Shown here: piece by piece, positions 33,160-42,278 of the stretch
How positions within the stretch are numbered: the stretch's first letter is position 1
Layout: each line of letters begins with the position of its first letter
The notes under the pieces: model-generated
Database searches by the model: none
Told to the model about the DNA's origin: nothing
What the model saw: the letters and a program-made list of their open reading frames with translations, nothing else
Assembly: GCA_024402565.1 (NCBI GenBank)
Contig: JAKSTM010000005.1
Location: forward strand, 33,813 to 97,812
Source of the DNA: Treponema sp.
GTDB lineage: Bacteria; Spirochaetota; Spirochaetia; Treponematales; Treponemataceae
Length of the DNA: 64,000 nucleotides
Reading direction: 5' to 3'
Program-made: the position numbers and the translations under genes

Positions 33160-35301
33160 CTACTTTCTTCGAACTTTAAATTCAGTTTCCAATTTTCGTT
33201 CTTTAGTAGCTGCCAGTTTTTTATATTTTTTATACAAAACTTCTTGTGCACTAACCCCAGATTTCTTTTCTGAAGTTGTCCAGGTTCCGTCTGAATTCAA
33301 TTCCATTGCGGAATCTGTATCATTAAAATATGAATCCAGAATTTCTTTTACTGTATGGAATGCTTCTTTTTCCATAACCGGGAACATTAATTCAATTCTG
33401 CGGTCAAGGTTTCGACTCATCCAGTCTGCACTTGAACACCAGATTTCATCTGATCCGCCGTTCTGAAAATAAAAAATTCTGGAATGTTCCAGATACCTGT
33501 CTACAATAGAAACAACCCTAATATTTTCCGACATTCCTTCAACACCTGGAACCAGCATACAAATACCACGAATATTCAGAAGCACTTTTACTCCGGCATT
33601 ACTTGCGCGATACAAAGCCTGAATTACTTCTTCATGAGTAAGGCTGTTCATCTTTGCAATAATAAGTCCCGGATTCTGTTCTGTAGAACGTTCAATTTCA
33701 CGATCAATCATTGTGAGCAAACGACTTTTCAATGAAACCGGGGCCATCGCCAGATAATTCATTTTCTGTAAAGTTGAATAACCAGTTACCAGATTAAAAA
33801 ATGCTGTAGCGTCATTTGCTATTTCCGGATTAGCTGTAAAAAGCGAAATATCTGAATATAACTTTGCAGTCTTTGGATTGTAATTTCCAGTTGCCAGGTG
33901 AACGTATCGTCTTATGGAACCATCTTCACGACGCATAACCATAAGAATTTTTGCATGAACCTTCAGATTTTCAAGGCCGTAAATAACTGTTACACCTGCA
34001 TTTTCAAGAACATTTGCCCATGCAATATTTCGCTCTTCATCAAAACGGGCTTTCAATTCTACAAGAACTACAACCTGCTTGCCGTTTTCTGCAGCCCGAA
34101 CTAATGCCGAAATAATCGGTGAATCACGACCTGTACGGTACAAAGTCATTTTTATAGCAAGAACATCAGGATCATCTGCAGCATCACTTATCATTTTAAT
34201 TACAGGCTGATAACTTTCATAAGGAACATGAAGAATCTTATCGTGCTGTTTAAGGGTGTCCCATAAAGGTTCTTCTTCAGGCAGATCGTGAGGATAAAAA
34301 TGTTCCCATTTCTCAAACTGAAGTTCTCCGTTTTCATCAGCATCACGAAGTTCAATTACCCCCGGATCAATTATGCCGGAAACTTTATAAACATCTTTTT
34401 CCTTAAGTTCCAGATTTGCCATAAGAAACTGCATAATCTTTTCACTGGTAGAATTACAAGTCATCTGAACTGGGTAGGAAGTTTTTCTCTGCAAAAGAAC
34501 TTTTTCCATTTCCTGAATAAAGCCTTCTGTTTCTTTTTCATCTGAAATGCTACGAACTTCTTCGTTTACCGCAAAGTCTGCATCTCGAGCAACTTTGAAA
34601 ACCAATGTCTCAGAAACTTCAAAGCCCGGAAAAAGCTGACGACCAAATTCTGTAATGATGTCAGAAAGAATTGCAAAAGGTCGATTTTTCTTTTCACCAG
34701 GAAGCCAGATAACCTGGTCCAACCCTGAAGGAATTTGAACCAAGGCAATACGCGGTGCAGTTACATCCCCTTCCAGACCATTCTGTGTTGCATGGACTCC
34801 TTTCATAGGAACCAGAAGGAAAGCCGTATATTCAGTTAAGTTTGCAATATTCGGAAAGAATTCTGTATCAGTTCTTAGTGGTGTTAAGAGAGGATAAACT
34901 TCATTTCTAAAATAACTCTGGGCATAATCTTTTTGGCGCTGAGTATATTCTGCAGGAGTAACATATTCGAGACCTTTTTTTGCTAAAGCAGGCAGAACAT
35001 CCAGCATAAGGCAGTCATTCTGTTTTTTTATAATTTCATGGGCTCGCTTCGAAATACTGTCCAGCAAATCTTTTGGTGTATAACCTGACATATCTTCCAT
35101 GTTTACACCGTTATAATACTGGCCTTTTGCCGCCGCTACGCGAACCTGAAAAAACTCATCAAAATTACTGGTAACGATAGAGAGAAATTGAAGTCTTTCA
35201 AGAAGAGGCAGTCCTTTGTCCAATCCTTTACAAAGAACACGATTGTTAAATTCCAGCCATGAAAGTTCACGATTAAAAAATCTTATCGGTGCGTCATTCA
35301 T
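33160..35301 (-). CDS. ppk1: Polyphosphate kinase 1
   Basis: Reversibly makes polyphosphate from ATP. The 713-residue protein has the N-terminal domain opening FFNRELSWLEFNNRVL, the basic IKMTLYRTG, the active-site region LVELKARFDEERNIAWANVL, the autophosphorylated histidine in GLENLKVHAKILMV, the glycine/asparagine HLATGNYNPKTAKLYSD, and the second histidine in YLEHSRIFYFQNGG. AAGGAGG lies before the ATG. It is 19 bases behind the Ppx/GppA gene, so the two opposing enzymes of polyphosphate are co-transcribed. Confidence 0.97.
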   Translation of the reverse strand: MNDAPIRFFNRELSWLEFNNRVLCKGLDKGLPLLERLQFLSIVTSNFDEFFQVRVAAAKGQYYNGVNMEDMSGYTPKDLLDSISKRAHEIIKKQNDCLMLDVLPALAKKGLEYVTPAEYTQRQKDYAQSYFRNEVYPLLTPLRTDTEFFPNIANLTEYTAFLLVPMKGVHATQNGLEGDVTAPRIALVQIPSGLDQVIWLPGEKKNRPFAILSDIITEFGRQLFPGFEVSETLVFKVARDADFAVNEEVRSISDEKETEGFIQEMEKVLLQRKTSYPVQMTCNSTSEKIMQFLMANLELKEKDVYKVSGIIDPGVIELRDADENGELQFEKWEHFYPHDLPEEEPLWDTLKQHDKILHVPYESYQPVIKMISDAADDPDVLAIKMTLYRTGRDSPIISALVRAAENGKQVVVLVELKARFDEERNIAWANVLENAGVTVIYGLENLKVHAKILMVMRREDGSIRRYVHLATGNYNPKTAKLYSDISLFTANPEIANDATAFFNLVTGYSTLQKMNYLAMAPVSLKSRLLTMIDREIERSTEQNPGLIIAKMNSLTHEEVIQALYRASNAGVKVLLNIRGICMLVPGVEGMSENIRVVSIVDRYLEHSRIFYFQNGGSDEIWCSSADWMSRNLDRRIELMFPVMEKEAFHTVKEILDSYFNDTDSAMELNSDGTWTTSEKKSGVSAQEVLYKKYKKLAATKERKLETEFKVRRK

Positions 35302-35320
35302 TTATAACAGCCTCCTTGCA

Positions 35321-36850
35321 TTAACTGAGTACTACACGATACCCGAATACAGACTCAAAAAGTTCCCCTTTTTCCGAAAGAGCAATATTTTCCAGAACTG
35401 TATTCTTTTTTGACTCTGTTTTTATATTCAGCATATCCTGCGAAATTGTCATTGTTACATCCGCAAATTCCTGACTATGACTTCGGTCTAAGGCATCGGC
35501 CACACGAAGAATTGCAGAAAGTTTCAGGATTGTCATTCGGAGAACTCGTGGGAGTAAAGCAAAACGTTCATCATCCTGAGGCAAAAGTTTTCCTCTATGG
35601 AACCGGGCGATTTCAGAAATCAAAGTCCTGTCCATTTCTGACAAACCAAAAATCTCTGAGTTCTTAATTATATAATGACTATGAACATTATGATGATTAA
35701 GGTGTATAAAGATTCCAATGTCATGAAGAATTGCAGCCACTTCCAGAATAAGGCGGGAATGTTCATCTAATCCCAATTCATTCTTAAGAATATCGTATAG
35801 CTTAAGGGCGTTGCTGCATACACATTCAGCATGTGCTTCATCACCATGATACTTTCGTAAAAGGTTTCGTGCCGAAGCCGTAATCTGACTGTTAAATTCA
35901 TCCATGAGTTCTTCGTTTTCAGTTGAAGTCTTACTGATAATCAAACCGTCGCGAATATTAGTCTCCGGAACAATAATCTTCTGAACTTTTGTAAGGTGAA
36001 TGAAAATACTGTAAATCAAAAGACTCGCCTGAAGAGTCTGTGCATCGTTGTATGAAATCTTAAATCTGGCAACACATTCATCAATAGAATAATTTTGAAT
36101 TTCTTTCACAAATCTGTCGAAAGCACCAAGGTCAATTTCCCACAAGAAAGTAGTAAGTGGATGACCTACGTTTACCGCAGCAAGGGTCATGTCCATTCCA
36201 ACTGCCATGAACTGTTCGACCTGAGCAATATCAAGTTCATTGTCCAGAGAACCTTTAGTATTCACAATGGCTTCACGAATGTAACGACGCATATCATCAT
36301 AGCTGGAAAGGGAACTCCGGAGCTGTTGTTCCAGGCGAACAGTTCCCAATTTTAAGCTGTGAACTCCGGCCATTTTTCCGTGACGCATCATCATAACTTC
36401 TGTAGATCCACCGCTAACTTCAAGAATCATTGTATTTTTTGTACGAAGATCCACAGGTTCTTCTTTAAGACACTCAGAAACTGCCAGGTACATAAGACGA
36501 TTTTCTTCGATACCGTCCATAATGCGAATACGGAATCCAGTCTGAACACGAACACGATCCATTACAGAGTCGCGGTTTCGTGCTTCATGAAAAGCAGATG
36601 CAGCGACCACAGTAGTCTGCTCTGGAGTTATTCCCCAACCTGCCAGTTGTTCACGAAAACGCTTTAAAATCTGAATACACAGGGATTGAGTTTCTCTTGA
36701 AATGTTAAATGAAGTAAAAACATCACGGCCGAGGGGAAGCGGAAGTTCCGAACGGTCCAGAATATTTCGTTTTTTTTCGGGGGTTACTTCGGCAACCAGG
36801 AGGCGGACTCCTGTAGAGCCGATTTCAATTACTGCTTCAGGAGTTGCCAT
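35321..36850 (-). CDS. ppx: Ppx/GppA exopolyphosphatase with C-terminal HD domain
   Basis: Would remove phosphate from polyphosphate, or hydrolyse pppGpp. The 509-residue protein has the ASKHA phosphatase domain (about 1-300) with AVIEIGSTGVRLLVAEV, GIEENRLMYLAV and ILEVSGGSTEVMMM; the last usually reads DIGGGS. The C-terminal part (about 330-500) is an HD-type helical domain with ILEVAAILHDIGIFIHLNHH and ARFHRGKLP. The gene lies directly before ppk1 on the same strand. GGAAGG precedes the ATG. Upstream is the tandem ATCGAT repeat. Confidence 0.92.
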   Translation of the reverse strand: MATPEAVIEIGSTGVRLLVAEVTPEKKRNILDRSELPLPLGRDVFTSFNISRETQSLCIQILKRFREQLAGWGITPEQTTVVAASAFHEARNRDSVMDRVRVQTGFRIRIMDGIEENRLMYLAVSECLKEEPVDLRTKNTMILEVSGGSTEVMMMRHGKMAGVHSLKLGTVRLEQQLRSSLSSYDDMRRYIREAIVNTKGSLDNELDIAQVEQFMAVGMDMTLAAVNVGHPLTTFLWEIDLGAFDRFVKEIQNYSIDECVARFKISYNDAQTLQASLLIYSIFIHLTKVQKIIVPETNIRDGLIISKTSTENEELMDEFNSQITASARNLLRKYHGDEAHAECVCSNALKLYDILKNELGLDEHSRLILEVAAILHDIGIFIHLNHHNVHSHYIIKNSEIFGLSEMDRTLISEIARFHRGKLLPQDDERFALLPRVLRMTILKLSAILRVADALDRSHSQEFADVTMTISQDMLNIKTESKKNTVLENIALSEKGELFESVFGYRVVLS

Positions 36851-36891
36851 TGGTGCCTTCCTTTTTTAATAACTTATTAAATTAATAATAA

Positions 36892-36968
36892 AGTTTATCG
36901 ATTTAAGTTTATCGATTAAATAAAATTAAAGTTTATCGATTAAAGTTTATCGATTATAGTTTATCGAT
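36892..36968. repeat. Five copies of AGTTTATCGAT, mostly 14-bp spaced
   Basis: Copies start at 36892, 36906, 36930, 36944 and 36958 (steps of 14, 24, 14 and 14). On the minus strand the copy at 36954-36968 provides the last codons of the upstream gene (ATCGATAAACTATAA, Ile-Asp-Lys-Leu-stop), and the copy at 36944 repeats them as ATCGATAAACTTTAA. The array fills the space before ppx. Confidence 0.9.
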
Positions 36969-38381
36969 GAGCATTGAACACTTTCCTGATGGAATAGGAA
37001 GTGTTTTCTTTTTCTGATCGATAATGTTGATTGTAAAGTAATAAAGCTTTTCGCTTTCCATCTGTATTTCCCAACCGCGGTTAGACTTATTGCTGAGAAT
37101 TGTAATAAGATTGCGTTTAAGAGACAGATTTTCAATACCCATGATTTCCAGGTTCGGAATTACCCAGTCTACAGTTTTACGAGGAAGACTGATTTCAAGT
37201 CCAATTACATTTTCAATCATCAAAGCAATTGTACTCAAGCCTGCTGTCTGAAGATAACGAGGTTTAGGGAATACACCGCGTGCTTTAGAAGAAGGTTTTC
37301 CTTCACCTTCAGGAAGATAAGCTTCGTAAAGGTCACCTGGTTTATCATCATTTGGAATCATTCCTTCAAGGACGTAATACAAATGGCGGATTGCACATTC
37401 ACGAGCCAATTCATACTGATTGTATTTTTCCAATCCTTTAATCACCATAAAGTTGAACAAAGGATAAACACTTCCGCAGTATGCATTTCCCTTTTCATTA
37501 TAAGAGTCGCTGTCTTTTGAAAGAGAAGGGAACGGATGGTCAGTTCCGAATGTTTTTGGATTATTAATATGATTTACAAGGCAGTCTGCTTTATCCGCAT
37601 TTGGAATTTCTGCCAGAAGAGGCCAGAACCCTGCAATTGTTTTTTCCTTAAGTCTCTGCTCATTTTTATCAAGATCGTGATAGAATCCAGTCTTTTCATC
37701 CCACATAAGCGCATTTACACGAGTCTTAATAGAGAAATACATTTTACGATACTGGAAACTCAATTCTTTATCATTCAGAATATCACCAAGAGCCGACATA
37801 TAAGATGCATTAAGAGCCATACAGGCGTTGAAATCTACAGGATAAACTGCGCCGTCACGAGGACTGTTTGACATACCAGAAGCCTGGAATGGAACTGCAT
37901 AAAGTCCGTTTGGCTTTTTGAAAGTTTCATCAATCCAGTTCATATATTTCTGAAGAACCGGCATTACTTCCTTAATACGACGTTTGTTTGCACTTTTGTG
38001 ATACAGGTTGTATTCAGCCCATGCAAAAAGTGGAAGCCCGATTCCTTCTGGATTTTTCTTTTCTGTCACAGGTTCATTTGTTGAAAGATCATATTTCCAG
38101 CGAATAGCACCATTGGATTCCTGACGTGCATATAAATAGTCGATATTTTTTTCTGCTTCAAAGTTACGGTTTGAATAAACTAAAAAGAAAGAAGAGAAAA
38201 CTGAATCCATCTGATTAAGAATGAATTTACCATCTTCAGGGTAAACAAAATAACCTTCTGTATCCTGTTCTCCACTTTCAGGATTAATCCACTGAGAAGA
38301 AACCCATGCCCATGTTTTATTATATATATCTACAAAATCCTGATCATAAAAATGAATTTTTGGAAAATCGTGCTTACTCAC
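36954..38381 (-). CDS. MGH1/trehalase-like (alpha/alpha)6-barrel glycosidase
   Basis: A cytoplasmic glycosidase of the clan that includes mannosylglycerate hydrolase, GH63 and trehalases. The 475-residue protein has no signal peptide. Barrel segments visible include FILNQMDSVFSSFFLVYSNR, GIGLPLFAWAEYNLY, FDLDKNEQ-like FYHDLDKNEQRLKEKTIAGFW, GNAYCGSVYPLFNFMVIKGL and DLYEAYLPEGEGKP. The start is GTG (38379-38381) after AGGAGC. The last four codons and stop lie inside the ATCGAT tandem repeat. The substrate is unknown; nearness to GH130 suggests plant or storage glycans. Confidence 0.75.
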   Translation of the reverse strand: MSKHDFPKIHFYDQDFVDIYNKTWAWVSSQWINPESGEQDTEGYFVYPEDGKFILNQMDSVFSSFFLVYSNRNFEAEKNIDYLYARQESNGAIRWKYDLSTNEPVTEKKNPEGIGLPLFAWAEYNLYHKSANKRRIKEVMPVLQKYMNWIDETFKKPNGLYAVPFQASGMSNSPRDGAVYPVDFNACMALNASYMSALGDILNDKELSFQYRKMYFSIKTRVNALMWDEKTGFYHDLDKNEQRLKEKTIAGFWPLLAEIPNADKADCLVNHINNPKTFGTDHPFPSLSKDSDSYNEKGNAYCGSVYPLFNFMVIKGLEKYNQYELARECAIRHLYYVLEGMIPNDDKPGDLYEAYLPEGEGKPSSKARGVFPKPRYLQTAGLSTIALMIENVIGLEISLPRKTVDWVIPNLEIMGIENLSLKRNLITILSNKSNRGWEIQMESEKLYYFTINIIDQKKKTLPIPSGKCSMLIDKL

Positions 38382-38428
38382 ATTGAGCTCCTGAATACTG
38401 CCCTTTTTTTAAATACAGTAGTTTTTTT

Positions 38429-38437
38429 ATTATAGCA
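38429..38437 (-). promoter_or_regulatory. Extended -10 element of the MGH1-like glycosidase gene
   Basis: The minus strand reads TGCTATAAT, a TG-extended consensus -10 box (TATAAT 38429-38434). It lies about 48 bases before the GTG start, leaving room for a leader with AGGAG. Confidence 0.55.
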
Positions 38438-38497
38438 TATTTTTCGAAATTTAGGCGAAATTTTTTTGTTTTTTTTCAAATTTTTCGATTTTTTCAC

Positions 38498-38531
38498 TTG
38501 ACGCACAAAATGAAGATTTTGGTATATCCAA
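38498..38531 (+). promoter_or_regulatory. Promoter of the xylanase gene overlapped by a palindrome
   Basis: TTGACG (38498-38503) is a good -35 box. The -10 region (TATATC, 38523-38528, 19 bases on) sits inside TTGG-TATAT-CCAA (38519-38531), a palindrome that could be an operator. The leader of about 38 bases carries AGAGGA before the ATG. A long T-rich stretch lies just upstream. Confidence 0.45.
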
Positions 38532-38572
38532 TATCAAATTCTTCGTATATGATTCTTTCAAGAGGATAAACA

Positions 38573-40240
38573 ATGAATAAAAACAAAGTTACAATTCTTG
38601 CCTCAATTCTGATGCTTTGTTCTTTCGGCCTTCATGCTGCAGAACCTATTACAGTCAACAGAATTGATGAAGACAAAAAATCTATTAAATTCGGCCAAAA
38701 AGTTGACGGATTTAAGGATGTTACAGTAATTAAAGGTAAAGCCTGTACAAAACAGAATCCTATTTCTGTAGATTTGTCATCTTTAGCAAATCAGGAAGTT
38801 GCCATTACTCTTTCGGGAGATTTGAAAATCACAGGAACAGATGCCACTTATGACATAATCTGGATGATTAACGATTTTGAAGCAGGATTCCCTGAACTTT
38901 CCAGACAAGCCGTAAAAACCAACGAATGGACTCATTTTAGTGGCCGAACAACTGTTATTCTTGGTTCAAACAAGCAGTTGTACCTTTCAAAAGCTGGAAT
39001 TCCTATGGATGATGTAACTTTCTACATCAAAAACCTGAGTGTTAAAATGGAAACAGAAGGAACTTTAGGATCAAAAGTCAGCTGGATGGATGCTCCTAGT
39101 CTTAAAAAAGCATTTGAACCATACTTCCGTTTTGGAATGGCTGTAACCTACAAAGGCGAACTGACAGATGTTGATATCCAGGACGGACTTTACCGCCATG
39201 TAGACACAATTACCCTTGGAAATGCCTTCAAACCAGATTTCCTTTTTGCCTGGCAAAATCCTACAACAAAACTAACACAGTATACAGATAATACTGGTAA
39301 AACAATCGAGGTACCTGCCCTTCTTCCAAAGTTCAACGACATGGATGCAATTCTGGGACTGGCAAAAATGAATAATTTACAGATTCGCGGTCATGTTCTT
39401 ACATGGCATTCACAGACTCCACACTGGTTCTTTACAGAAGGATACTCCAACAGTAAAGATGCGCCTTATGTTGACCGCGAAACCATGACAGCCCGCCACG
39501 AATGGTACATAAAAAGTGTTCTGGAACATGTTACACAGTGGGAAGAAAAAAACAACAACGGTAAACATATTGTCTGGGCCTGGGACGTGGTTAACGAAGC
39601 TGCTTTAGACGGTGCTTCTGAATCAAGATGGCTCCGTGAAGATTCAGACTGGTACAGAATCTATAAAGACGAAACATTTATCGTAAACGCATTCCGTTTT
39701 GCAAATAAATATGCTCCTTCAGACGTTCTTCTTTGTTACAACGACTACGGAACAAGTTCCGGTTCAAATCTGGAAAAAGGCGGAAAAATGAATGCCTGTC
39801 TTAAAATCATCGATGCAATTCAAGCTGCCCCGGATGCCCGTATCGATGTAATGGGAATGCAGTCTCATATCAGCATGAGCGGACCAAAAGCCACTGGAAA
39901 TGATAGCTTTGAAACAGCCGTTCAGAAATATGCTGCAAAAGGAATCGATATTCACGTTACAGAACTGGATATCGGTCACCAGATGAAATATAGTCCTTTC
40001 AAAATGAAAGAACGTTACAACGAAATGTTTACTATGTTCATCGAAAATCGAAAAACAGAAAAGAAACACGGTATTTCCTGTGTAACATTGTGGGGAATCA
40101 CAGATGAAGCCACATGGCTTGACGGACAAAAAGAATATCAGGGAAACAAACAGCATCCTTTACTTTTTGAAGGACGGGATCTTTACTGTAAACCTGCTTT
40201 CTACGGCGTTTTAGAAGCCGCGGAAAGTGCAAAACAATAA
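38573..40240 (+). CDS. Secreted GH10 endo-beta-1,4-xylanase with N-terminal binding domain
   Basis: Cuts xylan outside the cytoplasm. The 555-residue protein has a signal peptide (to about residue 23, CSFGLHAAEP), an N-terminal beta-rich domain of about 135 residues resembling CBM22-type xylan-binding modules, and a GH10 barrel from about 165. Catalytic motifs are present: RGHVLTWHSQTPHWF, the acid/base Glu in WDVVNEAA (about 342) and the nucleophile Glu in IHVTELDIG (about 464); TLWGITDEATWL follows. AGAGGA lies before the ATG. Only 16 bases separate its stop from the convergent next gene. Confidence 0.95.
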   Translation: MNKNKVTILASILMLCSFGLHAAEPITVNRIDEDKKSIKFGQKVDGFKDVTVIKGKACTKQNPISVDLSSLANQEVAITLSGDLKITGTDATYDIIWMINDFEAGFPELSRQAVKTNEWTHFSGRTTVILGSNKQLYLSKAGIPMDDVTFYIKNLSVKMETEGTLGSKVSWMDAPSLKKAFEPYFRFGMAVTYKGELTDVDIQDGLYRHVDTITLGNAFKPDFLFAWQNPTTKLTQYTDNTGKTIEVPALLPKFNDMDAILGLAKMNNLQIRGHVLTWHSQTPHWFFTEGYSNSKDAPYVDRETMTARHEWYIKSVLEHVTQWEEKNNNGKHIVWAWDVVNEAALDGASESRWLREDSDWYRIYKDETFIVNAFRFANKYAPSDVLLCYNDYGTSSGSNLEKGGKMNACLKIIDAIQAAPDARIDVMGMQSHISMSGPKATGNDSFETAVQKYAAKGIDIHVTELDIGHQMKYSPFKMKERYNEMFTMFIENRKTEKKHGISCVTLWGITDEATWLDGQKEYQGNKQHPLLFEGRDLYCKPAFYGVLEAAESAKQ

Positions 40241-40256
40241 TATTCGAAATTAAATT

Positions 40257-42242
40257 CTACTGCTGTTGAGCTTGAGCCGCCTGGGCTGCCTGATAAGAGG
40301 CCTGGGCAGCAGCTTGAGCGGCTGCTTTTGCAGCAGCTTCTGCCTGACGACGCTTTATTTCTTCATCTGAAAGGGCTGCTGCCTGCTGTTTCTGATTAGT
40401 AACATTTGACTCTTCAGATACCGATTTTTCAGTTTCTGTTCCAGAAGCTTCCACCGCTTTTGACTCTACAGCCGGCTCAGTCTTTACTTCTCCAGAAGAT
40501 TCTGGCTGTGCCACAACCGGTGCAGCGTATGTAAGCCTTACTACTTCCTTTTCTGCCTTATGACGAGATTTAAGAAGTAATGCTGATGAATCTGCATCGT
40601 AAACATATCCCGACGAGTTATAACTTTCAAATCTAGGGTCTGTTCTAAAGGCCATATCATAAATATAGATATTTCTGAATGGAGAAATACCACGAATAAT
40701 CATGTAATGTGTATATCCTGATGGGAAGTCAATATTGAAGGTTACACTTCTATCTTCACCGCGTTCATAACCAATACCTTCAGCAGATGTCCAAGCCCAA
40801 ACAACATGATCCCCGGAAGTGTAAATCTTAACGAAATGAGGATAGTAAGTATTATTATGAACAATTACAGGATACAAATCGCCCAAAGTTCTCATATCAA
40901 ATGATGAAGTTTCTGCGATATAAGAAGCAATAATTGCCTTTCCGCCTGCAATAAGGCTCTGATCACCAATGAACTGACCATAACGAAGCAGAGCATCACC
41001 CACTTCAACAGCCTGAACAACAGACAGGAATGTTCCATTTTCTGCAATCGTCAGAGTATTTCCTTCCATTTTGCAAGATTTTTCGATCTTTTCTACACAA
41101 TCGTTCAAACTGTCTTCCATATGAGATGCATAAGCTTTTGAAAGCGGCATCATTTCAACATAAGTTCTCAAAATACCGGCTGCTTCAGCCAACGAACAAT
41201 TTTCTATTACAGCATTTCCTGCATTTTCAGTAATACGTTTTATAGTTCCCGAATTACTGTACAGATACATGTAATTTGCAATATTTCTAATGGTGTACAG
41301 ACTAAGACTGTAATTATTTACAGCTTTTCGAATAATTGCATCTTTTTCCTTTATATCCGCATCCAAAGTCTTATTCATTTCGGTCAGATTATTAAAGAAC
41401 GTTGAAGAAAGATATGTTCTGTTTTCACTGCGTTTGAAGCTCTGTGGCACTTCCTCAAGAGCAGAAGAATAATTTCCACGAGAAGCCTGTTCTGAAACAT
41501 ATGCAACAACTGATGTTTCATTAGTCTGAACTTCAGCAGAACTAGATTTATATGACGAAATGATACTGTTTCTAAAGTCACGTACCACAGCATCGTAATT
41601 ACCCACAATAGAAGCACCAGAAAGAGAAGCGAATTTAAATTCAACTGTCTGTTCAAAGAATGAGAATGATGCTGATGTTTTTGTTCCGATAAAGCCAACC
41701 AGATTTTCATCCAATGAAGATGCATTGAATTCCCAAAGTGCCTTTTTGCTTCCCATAAGGATACGTGTCGAACTTCTATCAGAAATTTCTGTATTTGTTG
41801 CCAGATTATATGGTATATAGAAGGCTGAAATTCCGGCTGGAACTTCTGTAGTAAAGGAAAGAGCACCCTTTTCTGTCAAATCAGAAAGAGCTACTTTTAA
41901 TTTAACATCTTCCGTAAAATCAAATTCATAAGAAAGATCACCTGATTTCTTCCATGCTACAAGAGAAACTGGTTCCTTTTCTGCGTCTGCTCCGCTACGA
42001 ACAATCTGAGCAGGTTTATTGTCATCACAAGAAACAGTTACTCCATTAAATACCAAAGTAAGCTTGTTTCTAAGAATTGTATTATTGTTATTATCTTTTG
42101 TTTCTGAAAGAGTTATCTGAAGATTTCCATTTTTTTCAGTGATAATTGAATCATTACTAAATTGAAGTACGAAAATGCCGATGATTATAAAGATATCGAC
42201 AACGAAAAACAAAAAAGCTTTTTTGATTGTTCGAGCAAACAT
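40257..42242 (-). CDS. Large membrane-anchored protein of unknown function, Ala/Gln-rich tail
   Basis: A 661-residue protein with one N-terminal membrane helix (about 9-28, KAFLFFVVDIFIIIGIFVLQ), a large extracytoplasmic part with mixed strand (residues 35-240) and helical (270-420) character, a strand-rich region (430-560), and a low-complexity C terminus of acidic, then Ala/Gln-rich repeats (QAAAQASYQAAQAAQAQQQ). I do not recognise a family. It is divergent from the TPR lipoprotein gene, with a TAAAAT box eight bases before its ATG. A structural or envelope role is a guess. Confidence 0.75.
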   Translation of the reverse strand: MFARTIKKAFLFFVVDIFIIIGIFVLQFSNDSIITEKNGNLQITLSETKDNNNNTILRNKLTLVFNGVTVSCDDNKPAQIVRSGADAEKEPVSLVAWKKSGDLSYEFDFTEDVKLKVALSDLTEKGALSFTTEVPAGISAFYIPYNLATNTEISDRSSTRILMGSKKALWEFNASSLDENLVGFIGTKTSASFSFFEQTVEFKFASLSGASIVGNYDAVVRDFRNSIISSYKSSSAEVQTNETSVVAYVSEQASRGNYSSALEEVPQSFKRSENRTYLSSTFFNNLTEMNKTLDADIKEKDAIIRKAVNNYSLSLYTIRNIANYMYLYSNSGTIKRITENAGNAVIENCSLAEAAGILRTYVEMMPLSKAYASHMEDSLNDCVEKIEKSCKMEGNTLTIAENGTFLSVVQAVEVGDALLRYGQFIGDQSLIAGGKAIIASYIAETSSFDMRTLGDLYPVIVHNNTYYPHFVKIYTSGDHVVWAWTSAEGIGYERGEDRSVTFNIDFPSGYTHYMIIRGISPFRNIYIYDMAFRTDPRFESYNSSGYVYDADSSALLLKSRHKAEKEVVRLTYAAPVVAQPESSGEVKTEPAVESKAVEASGTETEKSVSEESNVTNQKQQAAALSDEEIKRRQAEAAAKAAAQAAAQASYQAAQAAQAQQQ

Positions 42243-42250
42243 AATGTGCT

Positions 42251-42256
42251 ATTTTA
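42251..42256 (-). promoter_or_regulatory. -10 box of the large membrane protein gene
   Basis: TAAAAT on the minus strand, eight bases before the ATG. It predicts a very short leader. It lies within the 36-base divergent space shared with the TPR lipoprotein gene. Confidence 0.4.
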
Positions 42257-42278
42257 ACCGAAAGGGTGGAATTATACA

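Noticed and set aside
36892..36968. ATCGAT array as a CRISPR or replication origin
   Set aside because: The unit is too short and spacers are 3-13 bases, not 30-40. The copies do not match the DnaA box, and no dnaA or dnaN gene is near.
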